In this document: one piece after another, positions 51,296 to 60,224 of the stretch
Position numbering within the stretch: the first letter of the stretch is position 1
Layout: each line of letters begins with the position of its first letter
NCBI GenBank assembly: GCA_027486795.1
Contig: JAIXOI010000035.1
Coordinates: 62,001 to 126,000, forward strand
DNA from: Sphingobacteriales bacterium
Lineage (GTDB): Bacteria; Bacteroidota; Bacteroidia; Chitinophagales; CAIOSU01
DNA: 64,000 nt
Reading direction: 5' to 3'
Notes under the pieces: generated by a model
Databases searched by the model: none
Told to the model about the DNA's origin: nothing
What the model saw: only the letters and a program-made list of their open reading frames with translations
Translations under genes and position numbers: made by a program

Positions 51296-52843
51296 ATGCC
51301 AACAACCCACCATCCAATCGTCCGGTTCATCCTAGGCGACCAATTGAATAATCAGCATTCTTGGTTCTCACAGCGCGACAATAATGTACTGTATGTATTG
51401 ATGGAAATGCGCCAGGAAACGGACTATGTAACCCATCACATACAAAAGGTAGTTGGCTTTTTTGCAGCCATGCGGGCCTTTGCGCAGTGGTTGGAGGCTG
51501 AAGGGCATCAAGTGCTATACTTAAAGTTGAACGACCAACGCAACCTGCAAAGCCTGCCCGACAACCTCCAGTGGATAATCGAAAAACATGGATGTAGAAA
51601 ACTGCAATACCTGTTGCCCGACGAATATAGGCTCGACGAGCAAATAAGGCAAATGCATAAAACACTTGGCATTGAGGTGGATGGGAGCGATACAGAACAT
51701 TTCCTTACGACAAGAACAGAGTTGGTGGAGTTTTTTAAAGGGAAGAAAACCTACCTTATGGAAAGCTTCTACCGCCAAATGCGCCGAAAGCACGGCATTA
51801 TGATGAATGGGAAGGACCCTGTTACAGGCCAATGGAACTATGATGCCGATAATAGGAAAAGCCTGCCCGATAATGCAACCGTTACCCCTCCCCTAGTTTG
51901 GAAACATGATGTGCAACACCTTGTTGAAATGATAAACCAACATGGCGTTAAAACCATTGGTAGTATTGATGCTATGGCTTTCCCTTGGCCCATTGACCGA
52001 GAGCAAAGTTTAGCACTGCTTTATCATTTTGTAAGTCAGTGTTTGCCATATTTTGGCACCTACGAAGATGCCATGCACAGCAAACATTGGTCAGTGTTCC
52101 ATTCTCGGTTGTCGTTTAGCATGAACGTAAAGATGCTATCTCCATTGGAGGTGGTGCATGCCGCAATAAAAGCCTGGGAACAACGCCCTGATAAGATTTC
52201 GATAGCGCAAATTGAGGGCTTTGTACGCCAGATTATCGGTTGGCGAGAGTATATGCGGGGCATTTATTGGGCGCACATGCCAAGCTTTGCTAAAGAGAAC
52301 TTTTTCAATCATCATAACGCATTGCCTAAATGGTACTGGACTGGTGAAACTAAGATGCGGTGCATGCAATTTTGCGTAGGCCAAAGTTTGGACAAAGCCT
52401 ATGCGCACCATATACAGCGGCTGATGGTTACGGGTAATTTTGCCCTATTGGCGGGCGTGCACCCCGATGAAGTAGACCAATGGTACTTGGGCATATATAT
52501 TGATGCCATTGAGTGGGTAGAGATAACCAACACCCGCGGCATGAGCCAGTTTGCCGATGGTGGCATAGTGGGCACCAAGCCTTATGTGAGCAGTGCTAAC
52601 TACATTAACAAAATGAGCAACTACTGCAAAGGCTGCCATTACGACCACAAGAGCAAAACCGGCGAAAAGGCTTGTCCATTCAATAGCCTTTACTGGCACT
52701 TTTACCACCGCCACCGAGACTTATTGGAAAGAAACCCACGCATAGGCATGATGTACCGGGTGTGGGATAAAATGGATTCCAAAGACCAAAAAGCCATCAT
52801 CGCGCAAGCGGAGTATTATTTGGGGCGATTGGATGAGTTGTAA
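51296..52843 (+). CDS. Deoxyribodipyrimidine photolyase-related protein (FeS-BCP / PhrB-like)
   Basis: The 515-residue protein starts FILGDQLNNQHSWF, the opening of bacterial photolyase-related cryptochromes, and its C-terminal half resembles the FAD domain. Cys356, Cys444, Cys447 and Cys460 (the last three in CKGCHYDHKSKTGEKAC) have the 88-3-13 spacing that I recall for the 4Fe-4S ligands of Agrobacterium PhrB (6-4 photolyase). A (6-4) photoproduct repair or light-sensing role is likely, with light absorbed by FAD and a lumazine-type antenna. It lies alone between the divergent ABC-F gene and a repeat element. Confidence 0.88.
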   Translation: MPTTHHPIVRFILGDQLNNQHSWFSQRDNNVLYVLMEMRQETDYVTHHIQKVVGFFAAMRAFAQWLEAEGHQVLYLKLNDQRNLQSLPDNLQWIIEKHGCRKLQYLLPDEYRLDEQIRQMHKTLGIEVDGSDTEHFLTTRTELVEFFKGKKTYLMESFYRQMRRKHGIMMNGKDPVTGQWNYDADNRKSLPDNATVTPPLVWKHDVQHLVEMINQHGVKTIGSIDAMAFPWPIDREQSLALLYHFVSQCLPYFGTYEDAMHSKHWSVFHSRLSFSMNVKMLSPLEVVHAAIKAWEQRPDKISIAQIEGFVRQIIGWREYMRGIYWAHMPSFAKENFFNHHNALPKWYWTGETKMRCMQFCVGQSLDKAYAHHIQRLMVTGNFALLAGVHPDEVDQWYLGIYIDAIEWVEITNTRGMSQFADGGIVGTKPYVSSANYINKMSNYCKGCHYDHKSKTGEKACPFNSLYWHFYHRHRDLLERNPRIGMMYRVWDKMDSKDQKAIIAQAEYYLGRLDEL

Positions 52844-52863
52844 CTGTGGGCCGCCCGATAAAA

Positions 52864-53007
52864 TAGCCCATGGTTTCAACCATGGGTAAATGAGAATATT
52901 ATTCATATTTAACCGTTTCAACGGTTTTACGAACGGCCTAAAAGAAAACCGTTAAAACGGTTGGGTGCATTTCGGCTTTTGAAACCCACGATTGAAATCG
53001 TGGGCTA
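52864..53007. repeat. Composite REP-like hairpin element
   Basis: Four hairpins occur in a row: CCCATGG...CCATGGG (52867-52886), AACCGTTTCAACGGTT (52911-52926), AACCGTTAAAACGGTT (52947-52962) and CCCACGAT..ATCGTGGG (52985-53004). Outer ends TAGCCCA (52864) and TGGGCTA (53001-53007) are inverted, so the whole block is a near-symmetrical element: two outer hairpins of one type flank two inner ones of another. Such motifs are scattered in Bacteroidota genomes near RAYT-type transposases, none of which is present here. It ends in the stop codon of the gene at 53005. Confidence 0.75.
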
Positions 53008-53418
53008 AATTTTGGCACTAAACTTCAAGCACAAACGCAAATCCCTAGCCGACTTTAGCAACTTTCGCTCAAGCTTATTATCAGCAGTAAATTTTGAGAA
53101 GTATTCATTATTTAAAGCAACCTCATCACTACTGACTTTTAGCGAAATTTGTTCGTTACATTTGTTTAAATGTATGGTTCTAGTTTTATCGTCATAATTA
53201 GGTAGCTTACCCCACCAACTCAAACGAAAAATCACCACTTGAAAGTAATCGGCAATATTCTCATATGAAATCGAAATGACTTTGCCATTCCCTTTATACC
53301 TTACATCATAGAATGCATTCCCCAAAACCTTTTCTTCGATAAGGCTGAAACCAAATTCAGTTACTAGGTAATTAAAGTAAGTTTTTACTTTTTCTATATA
53401 GTCTTCGCCTGTTATCAA
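53005..53418 (-). CDS. Small protein of unknown function, TTG start
   Basis: This 137-residue AT-rich protein starts at TTG 53416-53418, because an in-frame stop lies two codons upstream and no ATG is available. It is soluble, with a mixed alpha/beta pattern (VISISYENIADYFQVVIFRLSWWG) and a Lys-rich C-terminal helix (LERKLLKSARDLRLCLKF). No family is recognised. It begins 22 bp after recN and reads in the same direction. Its stop codon TAG is part of the terminal TAGCCCA of the hairpin element, so the C-terminus may have been cut by insertion of that element. Confidence 0.4.
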   Translation of the reverse strand: MITGEDYIEKVKTYFNYLVTEFGFSLIEEKVLGNAFYDVRYKGNGKVISISYENIADYFQVVIFRLSWWGKLPNYDDKTRTIHLNKCNEQISLKVSSDEVALNNEYFSKFTADNKLERKLLKSARDLRLCLKFSAKI

Positions 53419-53440
53419 ACCTTAACACAACATTTTAATT

Positions 53441-55105
53441 CTAGAATCTTTCAGCCCCCAACAACTCCCGCGCATTCTCCAATGCGGCCTCGGTAACCTT
53501 ATCGCCACCCAGCATTTTGGCTATTTCGCTGGCGCGCTCGGTGTGGGTTAGGGTGCGAATGCGGGTTACGGTGCGGTCGTTTTCCAACCCTTTGTAAACA
53601 AATAGGTGGCTCGGGCCCTTGCTGGCTATTTGCGGCAGGTGGGTTATGGCTATTACTTGGTGCCCTTGGGCGAGCTGTTCCATTACCACGCCTGCCTTGT
53701 GTGCTACCTCGCCACTGATGCCAGTATCTATTTCATCAAAGATTAAGGTAGGCAAAGCCATATTATTAGCTATCAACGATTTAAGCACGAGCATTAACCT
53801 TGAAAGCTCACCGCCTGATGCTACTTTACGTAACTCGTCCATCTTGCCGCCTCTATTCGCAGAGAACAAGAACCGAACCCGGTCGGCACCATCGGGACCA
53901 GGCTCTAATAAGGGCTCAATGGATATTTTAAATTGGGTATTCTCCATACCCACGTAAGCCAGCTTGGCAATTACTTGTTGCTCAATAGTTGGAGCTACTT
54001 TGTTCCGGCTGGCGGTAATCTGGCTGCCCGTTTTCTTTAAGTCCAGCAATAGCTGCACTTCCTGCTTTTGTAGTTTATCAATATCACCTCTCAAGGCATC
54101 AAACGCCCCTATCCTACCCTCTAGGTCGTTTTGCAGGGCTACTAACTCGGCAACCGATGCAAAATGGTGCTTGGCCAATAGTCGGTTTATGGTATTTTGG
54201 CGTTCTTGAAGCGTGGCAATGCGCTCTGGGTCAAAGTTCAGCCCCTCCTCTAGTCGCTCCATTTCTTGCGAAATGTCCTCTAGTTCAATGGTGGCGCTAT
54301 CTAAGCGTTCTGCCAACCCGTTCACTTGGTCGTTGTATTTACTAATACTTTGCAACAATCCCCGAAGCTCGTTCAAAGTATCAACTACCGAGCCATCGGC
54401 ATTGCTCAGTGCCATTACCGAGCGGCTCAGGTTACCTTTTATCTCCTCCGCATTCTCCAATGAGCTAAGCTCCTGCTCCAGTTGCTCAAATTCATCAGCA
54501 TCCAGTTCGGCTTCGGTTAGTTCGCTCAATTGGTAGTTTAGGTAGTCAATATCGCCAATGTCTTGTTTCGAGCGCTCCAACAGGTCTTGAAGGGTGCGCT
54601 TGGTCTTGCTCCAAAGTGCGTATTGGGTGCCGTATTGCTGCAGTAGCGCCTCATGGTGTGCCACAGCATCAACCAATTGCAACTGGAAACTGGCACTGCT
54701 CAAGGCAAGGGTTTCGTGCTGACTATGCAGGTTTATAAGTTGCGCACCAAGCTCTTTAAGCACCTCCAAAGTAACGGGCGTATCGTTTACAAAAGCCCTT
54801 GATTTACCCGCGGTGGTTAGTTCGCGCCTAATAATCAATCCTTCTTCGTAGTCTAGGTCGTTTTGCTGAAAGAACTCCTGTAAGCGATAGCCTTTCAGCG
54901 AAAAGTAGCCCTCGACGTAGCACTTGCGGCTGTCGTCAAATAGCACTTTGCTTTCGGCTCTAGCACCCAATATCAGCGATAAGGCACCAAGTAAAATAGA
55001 TTTACCCGCACCTGTCTCACCGGTAATAATATTCAGCGAGCCGCCGAACTCCACCTCAATATGATCGATAATGGCATAATTGCTTACCACTAGTTTTTGC
55101 AACAT
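53441..55105 (-). CDS. recN: DNA repair protein RecN
   Basis: The 554-residue SMC-like ATPase has Walker A GETGAGKSILLGALSLILGA (about residues 29-48), then two long coiled-coil arms (about 150-370) rich in Glu/Leu/Gln. The C-terminal half contains ASGGELSRLMLVLKSL (signature), LIFDEIDTGISG (Walker B) and VIAITHLPQIAS. It joins or bridges DNA at double-strand breaks before RecA-mediated repair. Its start MLQKLVVSNYAIIDHIEVEF is the normal RecN opening. The small gene at 53005 follows it. Confidence 0.95.
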   Translation of the reverse strand: MLQKLVVSNYAIIDHIEVEFGGSLNIITGETGAGKSILLGALSLILGARAESKVLFDDSRKCYVEGYFSLKGYRLQEFFQQNDLDYEEGLIIRRELTTAGKSRAFVNDTPVTLEVLKELGAQLINLHSQHETLALSSASFQLQLVDAVAHHEALLQQYGTQYALWSKTKRTLQDLLERSKQDIGDIDYLNYQLSELTEAELDADEFEQLEQELSSLENAEEIKGNLSRSVMALSNADGSVVDTLNELRGLLQSISKYNDQVNGLAERLDSATIELEDISQEMERLEEGLNFDPERIATLQERQNTINRLLAKHHFASVAELVALQNDLEGRIGAFDALRGDIDKLQKQEVQLLLDLKKTGSQITASRNKVAPTIEQQVIAKLAYVGMENTQFKISIEPLLEPGPDGADRVRFLFSANRGGKMDELRKVASGGELSRLMLVLKSLIANNMALPTLIFDEIDTGISGEVAHKAGVVMEQLAQGHQVIAITHLPQIASKGPSHLFVYKGLENDRTVTRIRTLTHTERASEIAKMLGGDKVTEAALENARELLGAERF

Positions 55106-55556
55106 AACACCGCAGGCTTTGATGTAAAATTAGGGGTTTTGTGGGAAGTAAAATGAAGGCTGTAAAATCTTATTCTTTAAGTAAGCAAAACCATCTAGTA
55201 CTTTTCTAAACCTTCAGACTTCAACCAACCTTGAATGATGACCGCCTTTGAGAGCAGTATAAGGTAATTAATTGCTCCAAGCCCTTTTTTACGATGATTT
55301 ACTAGTAGAGGTATGGCAATAAAAACAACAAAATGCGCCTAAGTTGACATTAGGAATGAAAAAATAAGGTATTCACAACTCAATAATCCTTTTAGGCCTC
55401 TAGTAACATTCTGATTGTATCATGGTATGTTAATAAAAAATCGTGTTGTATTTCAATTACTAATCAGCAATTGCCAGATTTCTAGAATCGAACTGGCCAA
55501 TGCGGAAAGTTGATTGCAGTTCTGGTTGCGTCATTTATTAGGCTTATATTTACAGT
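55106..55556. other. 451-bp gap with possible decayed ORF remnant at 55195-55338
   Basis: The gap between recN and aroB is AT-rich. On the minus strand, 55195-55338 gives 47 sense codons with a protein-like pattern (VVFIAIPLLVNHRKKGLGAI) but without an ATG, and it is preceded by stops in all frames. It could be the tail of a decayed membrane-protein gene. No RNA gene, hairpin or repeat is apparent. A possible aroB promoter, TATATTTA at 55545-55552 with TTG at 55526, lies at the right edge. Confidence 0.3.
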
Positions 55557-56630
55557 ATGTTACCTGTTATCACATTCGGTACTTATAAGGTCCATTTTAT
55601 TGATGAACTACCTGCTTTGGTAGACATGTTTCCATGGGCAACTTATAGTAGTATCTATGTACTTGTAGATGCCAATACCCGCGCATACTGCCTTCCCATG
55701 TTGCTGGAAATTGATGCGTTCAAGAATGCTACTATACTTGAAATTCCGGCAGGCGAGTCGTACAAAACTATTGATACCTGCGAGCATATTTGGGAAGTAT
55801 TGCTAAATGAGCAAGCCGACAGGAATGCACTAATAGTTAACCTTGGTGGCGGACTAGTAAGCGATCTAGGTGGTTTTATAGCCGGTACCTACAAGCGTGG
55901 AATCGACTTTGTAAATATACCTACTACCCTATTAGCGATGGTTGACGCGACAGTTGGCGCCAAAACGGGTATAAACCTAAGCGGTATAAAGAATACGATA
56001 GGGCTATTTAACGAGCCCAAGGCCATTTTTATCCATTTGCCATTTTTAAGCACATTGGATGATAACGAACTGTTAAGCGGCTACGCAGAAATGCTAAAAC
56101 ATGCGTTATTATCCGGCCAACCGCATTGGGATGCACTTACTGCCATCGGACCGAAAGCATTACCAACTAGCCCAACTCTAATAGCTCAATCGCTGCTTGT
56201 AAAAAAGGCTATTGTAGAGCAAGACCCAAATGAACAAGGGTTGCGCAAGGTGCTCAATTTGGGCCACTCTATTGGGCATGCCATCGAAACGGAATGTCTT
56301 CGCATGGGTCAGCCAATACTGCATGGTCATGCGGTAGCATTGGGTATGGTAGCCGAGTTGCGGCTATCAGTGCGATTGCAAGGTTTTCCACAGTCAGAAT
56401 TTGAAACTGTCAGTAACTATTTACTAGGTTTGTATGGGTCTTTTTTGAATATTGACTTATCTCTTGATAATTTAGCCAAATTGGTTGGCAACGATAAAAA
56501 AAACCGCTCCAAGCAATTATTATTCAGCTTATTACGCCACGTTGGTCAGCCAGAATATGATTGCCTTGTGAGCCAGGAAATGTTGCTGGAAGCATTAGTT
56601 TATTTGAGGGGGGAAACCTATGAAGTATAA
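55557..56630 (+). CDS. aroB: 3-dehydroquinate synthase
   Basis: The 357-residue enzyme has the NAD-binding glycine-rich loop NLGGGLVSDLGGFIAGTYKRG and the substrate motif PTTLLAMVDATVGAKTGIN. The zinc/substrate ligands are in YAEMLKHALL and LNLGHSIGHAIE, with HGHAVALGM later. It converts DAHP to 3-dehydroquinate in the shikimate pathway. It overlaps aroA by 11 bp, so two shikimate steps are coupled in one operon. The other aro genes are not nearby. Confidence 0.95.
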   Translation: MLPVITFGTYKVHFIDELPALVDMFPWATYSSIYVLVDANTRAYCLPMLLEIDAFKNATILEIPAGESYKTIDTCEHIWEVLLNEQADRNALIVNLGGGLVSDLGGFIAGTYKRGIDFVNIPTTLLAMVDATVGAKTGINLSGIKNTIGLFNEPKAIFIHLPFLSTLDDNELLSGYAEMLKHALLSGQPHWDALTAIGPKALPTSPTLIAQSLLVKKAIVEQDPNEQGLRKVLNLGHSIGHAIETECLRMGQPILHGHAVALGMVAELRLSVRLQGFPQSEFETVSNYLLGLYGSFLNIDLSLDNLAKLVGNDKKNRSKQLLFSLLRHVGQPEYDCLVSQEMLLEALVYLRGETYEV

Positions 56631-57846
56631 GATTACCAAGCGAGATAAGAAATTGGTTGGAACCGTTACACTGGAAGGTTCTAAGAGCATCACCAACAGG
56701 GTGATTATTATAAAAGCATTGTGCCACGAGTTTTTTGAGATAAACAACTTTTCAATTTCAGAAGACTCGGAAACATTAGTTGAACTACTAAACAGTACGG
56801 AGCGTGTGTTAGATGCCCGGGACGGGGGTACAACATTCCGCTTCCTTACTGCTTTTTTGGCTGTGCACGAAGGCGATGTGATACTAACAGGCAGTGAGCG
56901 CTTGCAAAAGCGCCCTGTTGGCCCATTAGTTGACGCATTGCGCAGCCTTGGTGCTGAAATTGACTATACCGACGAGGAGGGCTACCCTCCCCTGCGCATA
57001 CGTGGCAAGAAGTTAAAAGGCAACCGTATTGAAATTGATGCAGCAGTAAGCAGCCAGTTTGTATCGGCATTGTTGTTGATAGCGCCACTATTGAAAGATG
57101 GTCTTATTGTGCGCATGAAAGGCGAGCCAGTTAGCCGCCCATACATACAAATGACGCTTAGTGTAATGAAGCACTTTGGTATTCACCACGAGTGGACTCA
57201 GAGCGTTATCTCTATACCACACCAAGAGTATGTGGGTCGTAAGTATAACGTTGAAGGAGACTGGACCGCAGCATCCTATTACTATGCTATGGCCGCTCTG
57301 GCCGACGAGGTGGATTTGAAGGTAATGGGTCTCAATAAATTTAGCTATCAAGGCGATTTTGCTATTGCCGGCTTGATGAGTCAATTTGGTGTTACCACTA
57401 CTCATATTGAGGGCGGCATACACCTTACCAAAAACGAGAACCAAACCCGTTCGGTAGAAGTTGATTTTAGGGACTATCCTGATCTAGCACAAAGCCTGTT
57501 AGTGTGCGCCGCAGCCAAAGGCATTACGGTAAAGGCACGGGGTATGGAGACCTTAGAGATAAAAGAGACCAACCGTATTGAAGCACTCGATAAAGAACTT
57601 CAGAAAATTGGCCTAAAAATAATACCGCTTGGTGCTACCTGGAACCTTGGCGCAAGGCCTAACACCCCACTCACAGAACCCCTAGAAATTGCTACATACA
57701 AAGACCACCGAATGGCTATGGCGTTTACGCCACTTGCCCTTACGTTTAGCGAGGTAATTGTTGACGACCCAGCCGTGGTAACCAAGAGCTATGCTGGCTT
57801 TTGGGAAGATATTGCTACCCTTGGTTTTGAAATCGAATCGGTATAG
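56620..57846 (+). CDS. aroA: 5-enolpyruvylshikimate-3-phosphate synthase
   Basis: The 408-residue enzyme has the two-domain EPSP synthase fold. LEGSKSITNRVIII is the N-terminal substrate loop, ARDGGTTFRFLTAFLA and QKRPVGPLVDALRSLG follow, and the conserved ETNRIEAL and TYKDHRMAMAF mark the C-terminal domain. It transfers enolpyruvyl from PEP to shikimate-3-phosphate. The GDGGTTFRF-type loop lacks the usual alanine of NAGT (it reads DGGT), a variant that is found in class-II-like sequences and may alter glyphosate binding. Overlap with aroB is 11 bp. Confidence 0.93.
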   Translation: MKYKITKRDKKLVGTVTLEGSKSITNRVIIIKALCHEFFEINNFSISEDSETLVELLNSTERVLDARDGGTTFRFLTAFLAVHEGDVILTGSERLQKRPVGPLVDALRSLGAEIDYTDEEGYPPLRIRGKKLKGNRIEIDAAVSSQFVSALLLIAPLLKDGLIVRMKGEPVSRPYIQMTLSVMKHFGIHHEWTQSVISIPHQEYVGRKYNVEGDWTAASYYYAMAALADEVDLKVMGLNKFSYQGDFAIAGLMSQFGVTTTHIEGGIHLTKNENQTRSVEVDFRDYPDLAQSLLVCAAAKGITVKARGMETLEIKETNRIEALDKELQKIGLKIIPLGATWNLGARPNTPLTEPLEIATYKDHRMAMAFTPLALTFSEVIVDDPAVVTKSYAGFWEDIATLGFEIESV

Positions 57847-57940
57847 TTAGGATGATGTTTTTTCCTAATTAATGTTAAATGCTTGTGCTAGATAATAACT
57901 ATCCATAATAGTTAGTTATCTTTCTTTAAAGAGCACAACT

Positions 57941-58858
57941 ATGAACCAATTCAACTTTCGTAGGGCTATTATAGGCCTAGCTTTCGGTTTTTCGTTATTG
58001 TTTGTTTTGCGCTTAGGCTATGGCTATTATCGGTGGCCCAATGGCGTTAAAACAGTTGCTGGCGCCAACCAACAAATGCATGGCAATGCCTATGAAAATG
58101 ACAATACTGACTTAGGCAGCAGTTATGGTAGTAAGCGCAATTATGCATCAACTAAGTATGTAAATACGGTAACTAGCAATGCCGCCCCAACCGAAATACC
58201 TGCCTACGACCAGAAGTACGAAAAAGTAGCCACTATGAGCAGCCGCTCAACCGATTTTGATAAAGAGGTCGCTACCGTAAAGGCCATCATCAAAAAGCAA
58301 GAAGGGCTGATACAATATGAGCAGCAAAGTGGCCTTAAAAACAATCGCTACTTACATTTGGCTATTGGCATTCCGCCCGATAATTTTGACAATGCCGTAG
58401 ATGCGCTTAAGGTTATCGGCACGCTTACCAACATCCGCATTGACAAAACCGACAAAACCAACGATTTCCAGAAACTAAAGGCTAGCAGGGCTGCATTGCA
58501 AGCCCAATTAGAATCGTTAATGAAGCTTAAAACCCATCAGGGTAAAATTGAAGAGTTGATGGACTTGGAAGAAAAGATATTAAGCATTAATACCCAATTG
58601 CAGAACCTTGGCGTTAGCCTTGGTGAATTTGACAGCCAGAATGAGTTTTGTACCGTTAAATTCACCCTTACCGAGCAGGTTAAACCCAAAGAAAGCATCA
58701 GCCATACGCCATTATTCAATAGGCTTTACGTGGCTTTTTCATGGACGGTTAAATTTTACACCCTCCTTATGTTTGCCTTTGCCGCAGGTTGTATAGGTTT
58801 GTTTGTAGCCCATAAAGTTTGGAGGAGTTTTATGGCCACGTTTAAGCAGTCTGAGTAA
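57941..58858 (+). CDS. DUF4349 membrane protein
   Basis: The 305-residue protein has an N-terminal membrane helix (about residues 9-26) and a C-terminal one (YTLLMFAFAAGCIGLFVAH, about 270-292). Between them is a periplasmic alpha/beta DUF4349 domain with a long coiled coil (about 95-240; FQKLKASRAALQAQLESLMKLKT). DUF4349 proteins are envelope proteins of unknown function, often lipoproteins; this one is instead anchored at both ends. No operon partner overlaps it; the next gene starts 77 bp downstream. Confidence 0.75.
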   Translation: MNQFNFRRAIIGLAFGFSLLFVLRLGYGYYRWPNGVKTVAGANQQMHGNAYENDNTDLGSSYGSKRNYASTKYVNTVTSNAAPTEIPAYDQKYEKVATMSSRSTDFDKEVATVKAIIKKQEGLIQYEQQSGLKNNRYLHLAIGIPPDNFDNAVDALKVIGTLTNIRIDKTDKTNDFQKLKASRAALQAQLESLMKLKTHQGKIEELMDLEEKILSINTQLQNLGVSLGEFDSQNEFCTVKFTLTEQVKPKESISHTPLFNRLYVAFSWTVKFYTLLMFAFAAGCIGLFVAHKVWRSFMATFKQSE

Positions 58859-58935
58859 TCAATACCCAAAGGAGGTGTGCATAAGTGCTTTTTCACCCAT
58901 AAACCTTTTCGCTATTTTGGCTACAAATTATTATA

Positions 58936-59472
58936 ATGAGAGCTAAGCGTATGGGTTTTCTTTGGATGGCATTGTTGTTGGCTTTTTCTTCGTGTAACCA
59001 GTTTCAAAGGCTGGACAAGCGTTCTAAGCTGATAGCAGCCAGCAAAGAGGGTGTTATTCGTGGGGTCAATTTTGATATTTCGCCCGATTCGGTAAAAAAG
59101 CTAGAAACCTTAACCCCAGATATTGACCAAGATGGGTTTTTGAGTTACTCATTGATACCCAAAGATTTCCCTAATGATACCCTTAAAGTAGACTATATGT
59201 TCAATAGGGATAACCAATTGGACATCATTGCTATAGACTACAAGACAAACGACCAAGAAGGAATTAAGGAAATAACTGAAAACCTAAGGGAGTTTTTCCA
59301 GAAACGATATGGCGAAGGGCGCCAAGATGAACTTGGTTGGAACACTTGGGATTTTAAGGATACCACCACCGCAATACCGGGCACTATCGAAATAGTATTG
59401 CTTATCGAAAACGATCCCGACTACCAAGGGGTAAAGTTGGAGCTGGTGAAGTATTTTGAGGACGAACAATAA
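58936..59472 (+). CDS. Small lipoprotein of unknown function
   Basis: The 178-residue protein has a basic start and a lipobox in LLLAFSSCNQF (lipidated Cys about residue 18). The rest is a mixed alpha/beta domain with Asp/Glu-rich turns (DQDGFLSYSLIPKDF, VDYMFNRDNQLDIIAIDY). It resembles a compact periplasmic binding module, but no family is recognised. It lies between the DUF4349 gene and the sirtuin, 65 bp upstream of the latter. Confidence 0.65.
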   Translation: MRAKRMGFLWMALLLAFSSCNQFQRLDKRSKLIAASKEGVIRGVNFDISPDSVKKLETLTPDIDQDGFLSYSLIPKDFPNDTLKVDYMFNRDNQLDIIAIDYKTNDQEGIKEITENLREFFQKRYGEGRQDELGWNTWDFKDTTTAIPGTIEIVLLIENDPDYQGVKLELVKYFEDEQ

Positions 59473-59537
59473 TCGTTGAATATTTAATCTCACTGCCCAT
59501 TATTGTCAATGCCTGGTAAATGGGCAAATAACGGCTC

Positions 59538-60224
59538 ATGAAAAAGTTAGTAGTACTTACAGGTGCCGGCATTAGTGCCGAAAGCGGTATCCGCACGTTT
59601 CGCGATGCGGGCGGGCTATGGGAAGGATACCGTATTGAAGATGTAGCCACCCCTGAAGCCTGGCGTAAAGACCCGGTATTGGTTACCCGTTTCTATAACG
59701 AGCGCAGACGCAATGTACTAGATGCGCAACCTAATGCTGGACACTTGGGCCTGGTTGAGCTGGAGAAGCATTTTGATGTACAGATAATAACCCAGAATGT
59801 GGATGACCTGCACGAACGCGCCGGCTCATCTAACATCATTCATCTACACGGCGAGCTATTGAAGGTGCGAAGCAGCGTGGTTGAGGAGTTGGTATACGAC
59901 CGCACCACTGATGTAAATATTGGCGACAAATGTGAGAAGGGCCATCAACTACGCCCACATATTGTTTGGTTTGGCGAGGCGGTGCCCATGATGGACAAAG
60001 CCCTGCAAGCCACCATGGATGCCGATGTGTTTGTAGTAGTGGGCACTTCGTTGGTGGTATACCCAGCTGCTAGTTTGGTTAACTACGTGCGCAAGGGCAG
60101 GCCCATTTATATAGTAGACCCCAAGCGGCCCGATGTATCGCTGCCCAGCCATATTCATTTTATAGAAAAAACGGCTACCGAAGGCGTAACCGAATTAATA
60201 AATTTACTTTTGCAGGATGAGTAA
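59538..60224 (+). CDS. cobB: NAD-dependent protein deacylase (class III sirtuin-like)
   Basis: The 228-residue enzyme has GAGISAESGIRTFRDAGGLW for NAD binding, TQNVDDLHERAG, and the catalytic His in HLHGE (His104). The Tyr53-x-x-Arg56 pair in RFYNERR is the acyl-selectivity motif of SIRT5/CobB-type enzymes, which favour succinyl or malonyl groups. The zinc-ribbon cysteines are missing: only one Cys is present in the relevant region (GDKCEKGHQ). It removes acyl groups from lysines, making O-acyl-ADP-ribose. It overlaps the NUDIX gene by 8 bp. Confidence 0.92.
   Translation: MKKLVVLTGAGISAESGIRTFRDAGGLWEGYRIEDVATPEAWRKDPVLVTRFYNERRRNVLDAQPNAGHLGLVELEKHFDVQIITQNVDDLHERAGSSNIIHLHGELLKVRSSVVEELVYDRTTDVNIGDKCEKGHQLRPHIVWFGEAVPMMDKALQATMDADVFVVVGTSLVVYPAASLVNYVRKGRPIYIVDPKRPDVSLPSHIHFIEKTATEGVTELINLLLQDE

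Noticed and set aside
53441-55105. Prophage or mobile region near recN and photolyase
   Set aside because: No integrase, phage structural or transposase genes; genes are typical chromosomal repair functions.
58868-58877. Strong Shine-Dalgarno AAAGGAGGTG suggesting a hidden gene
   Set aside because: Following starts lead only to stops within a few or about 23 codons; this phylum rarely uses such sites.
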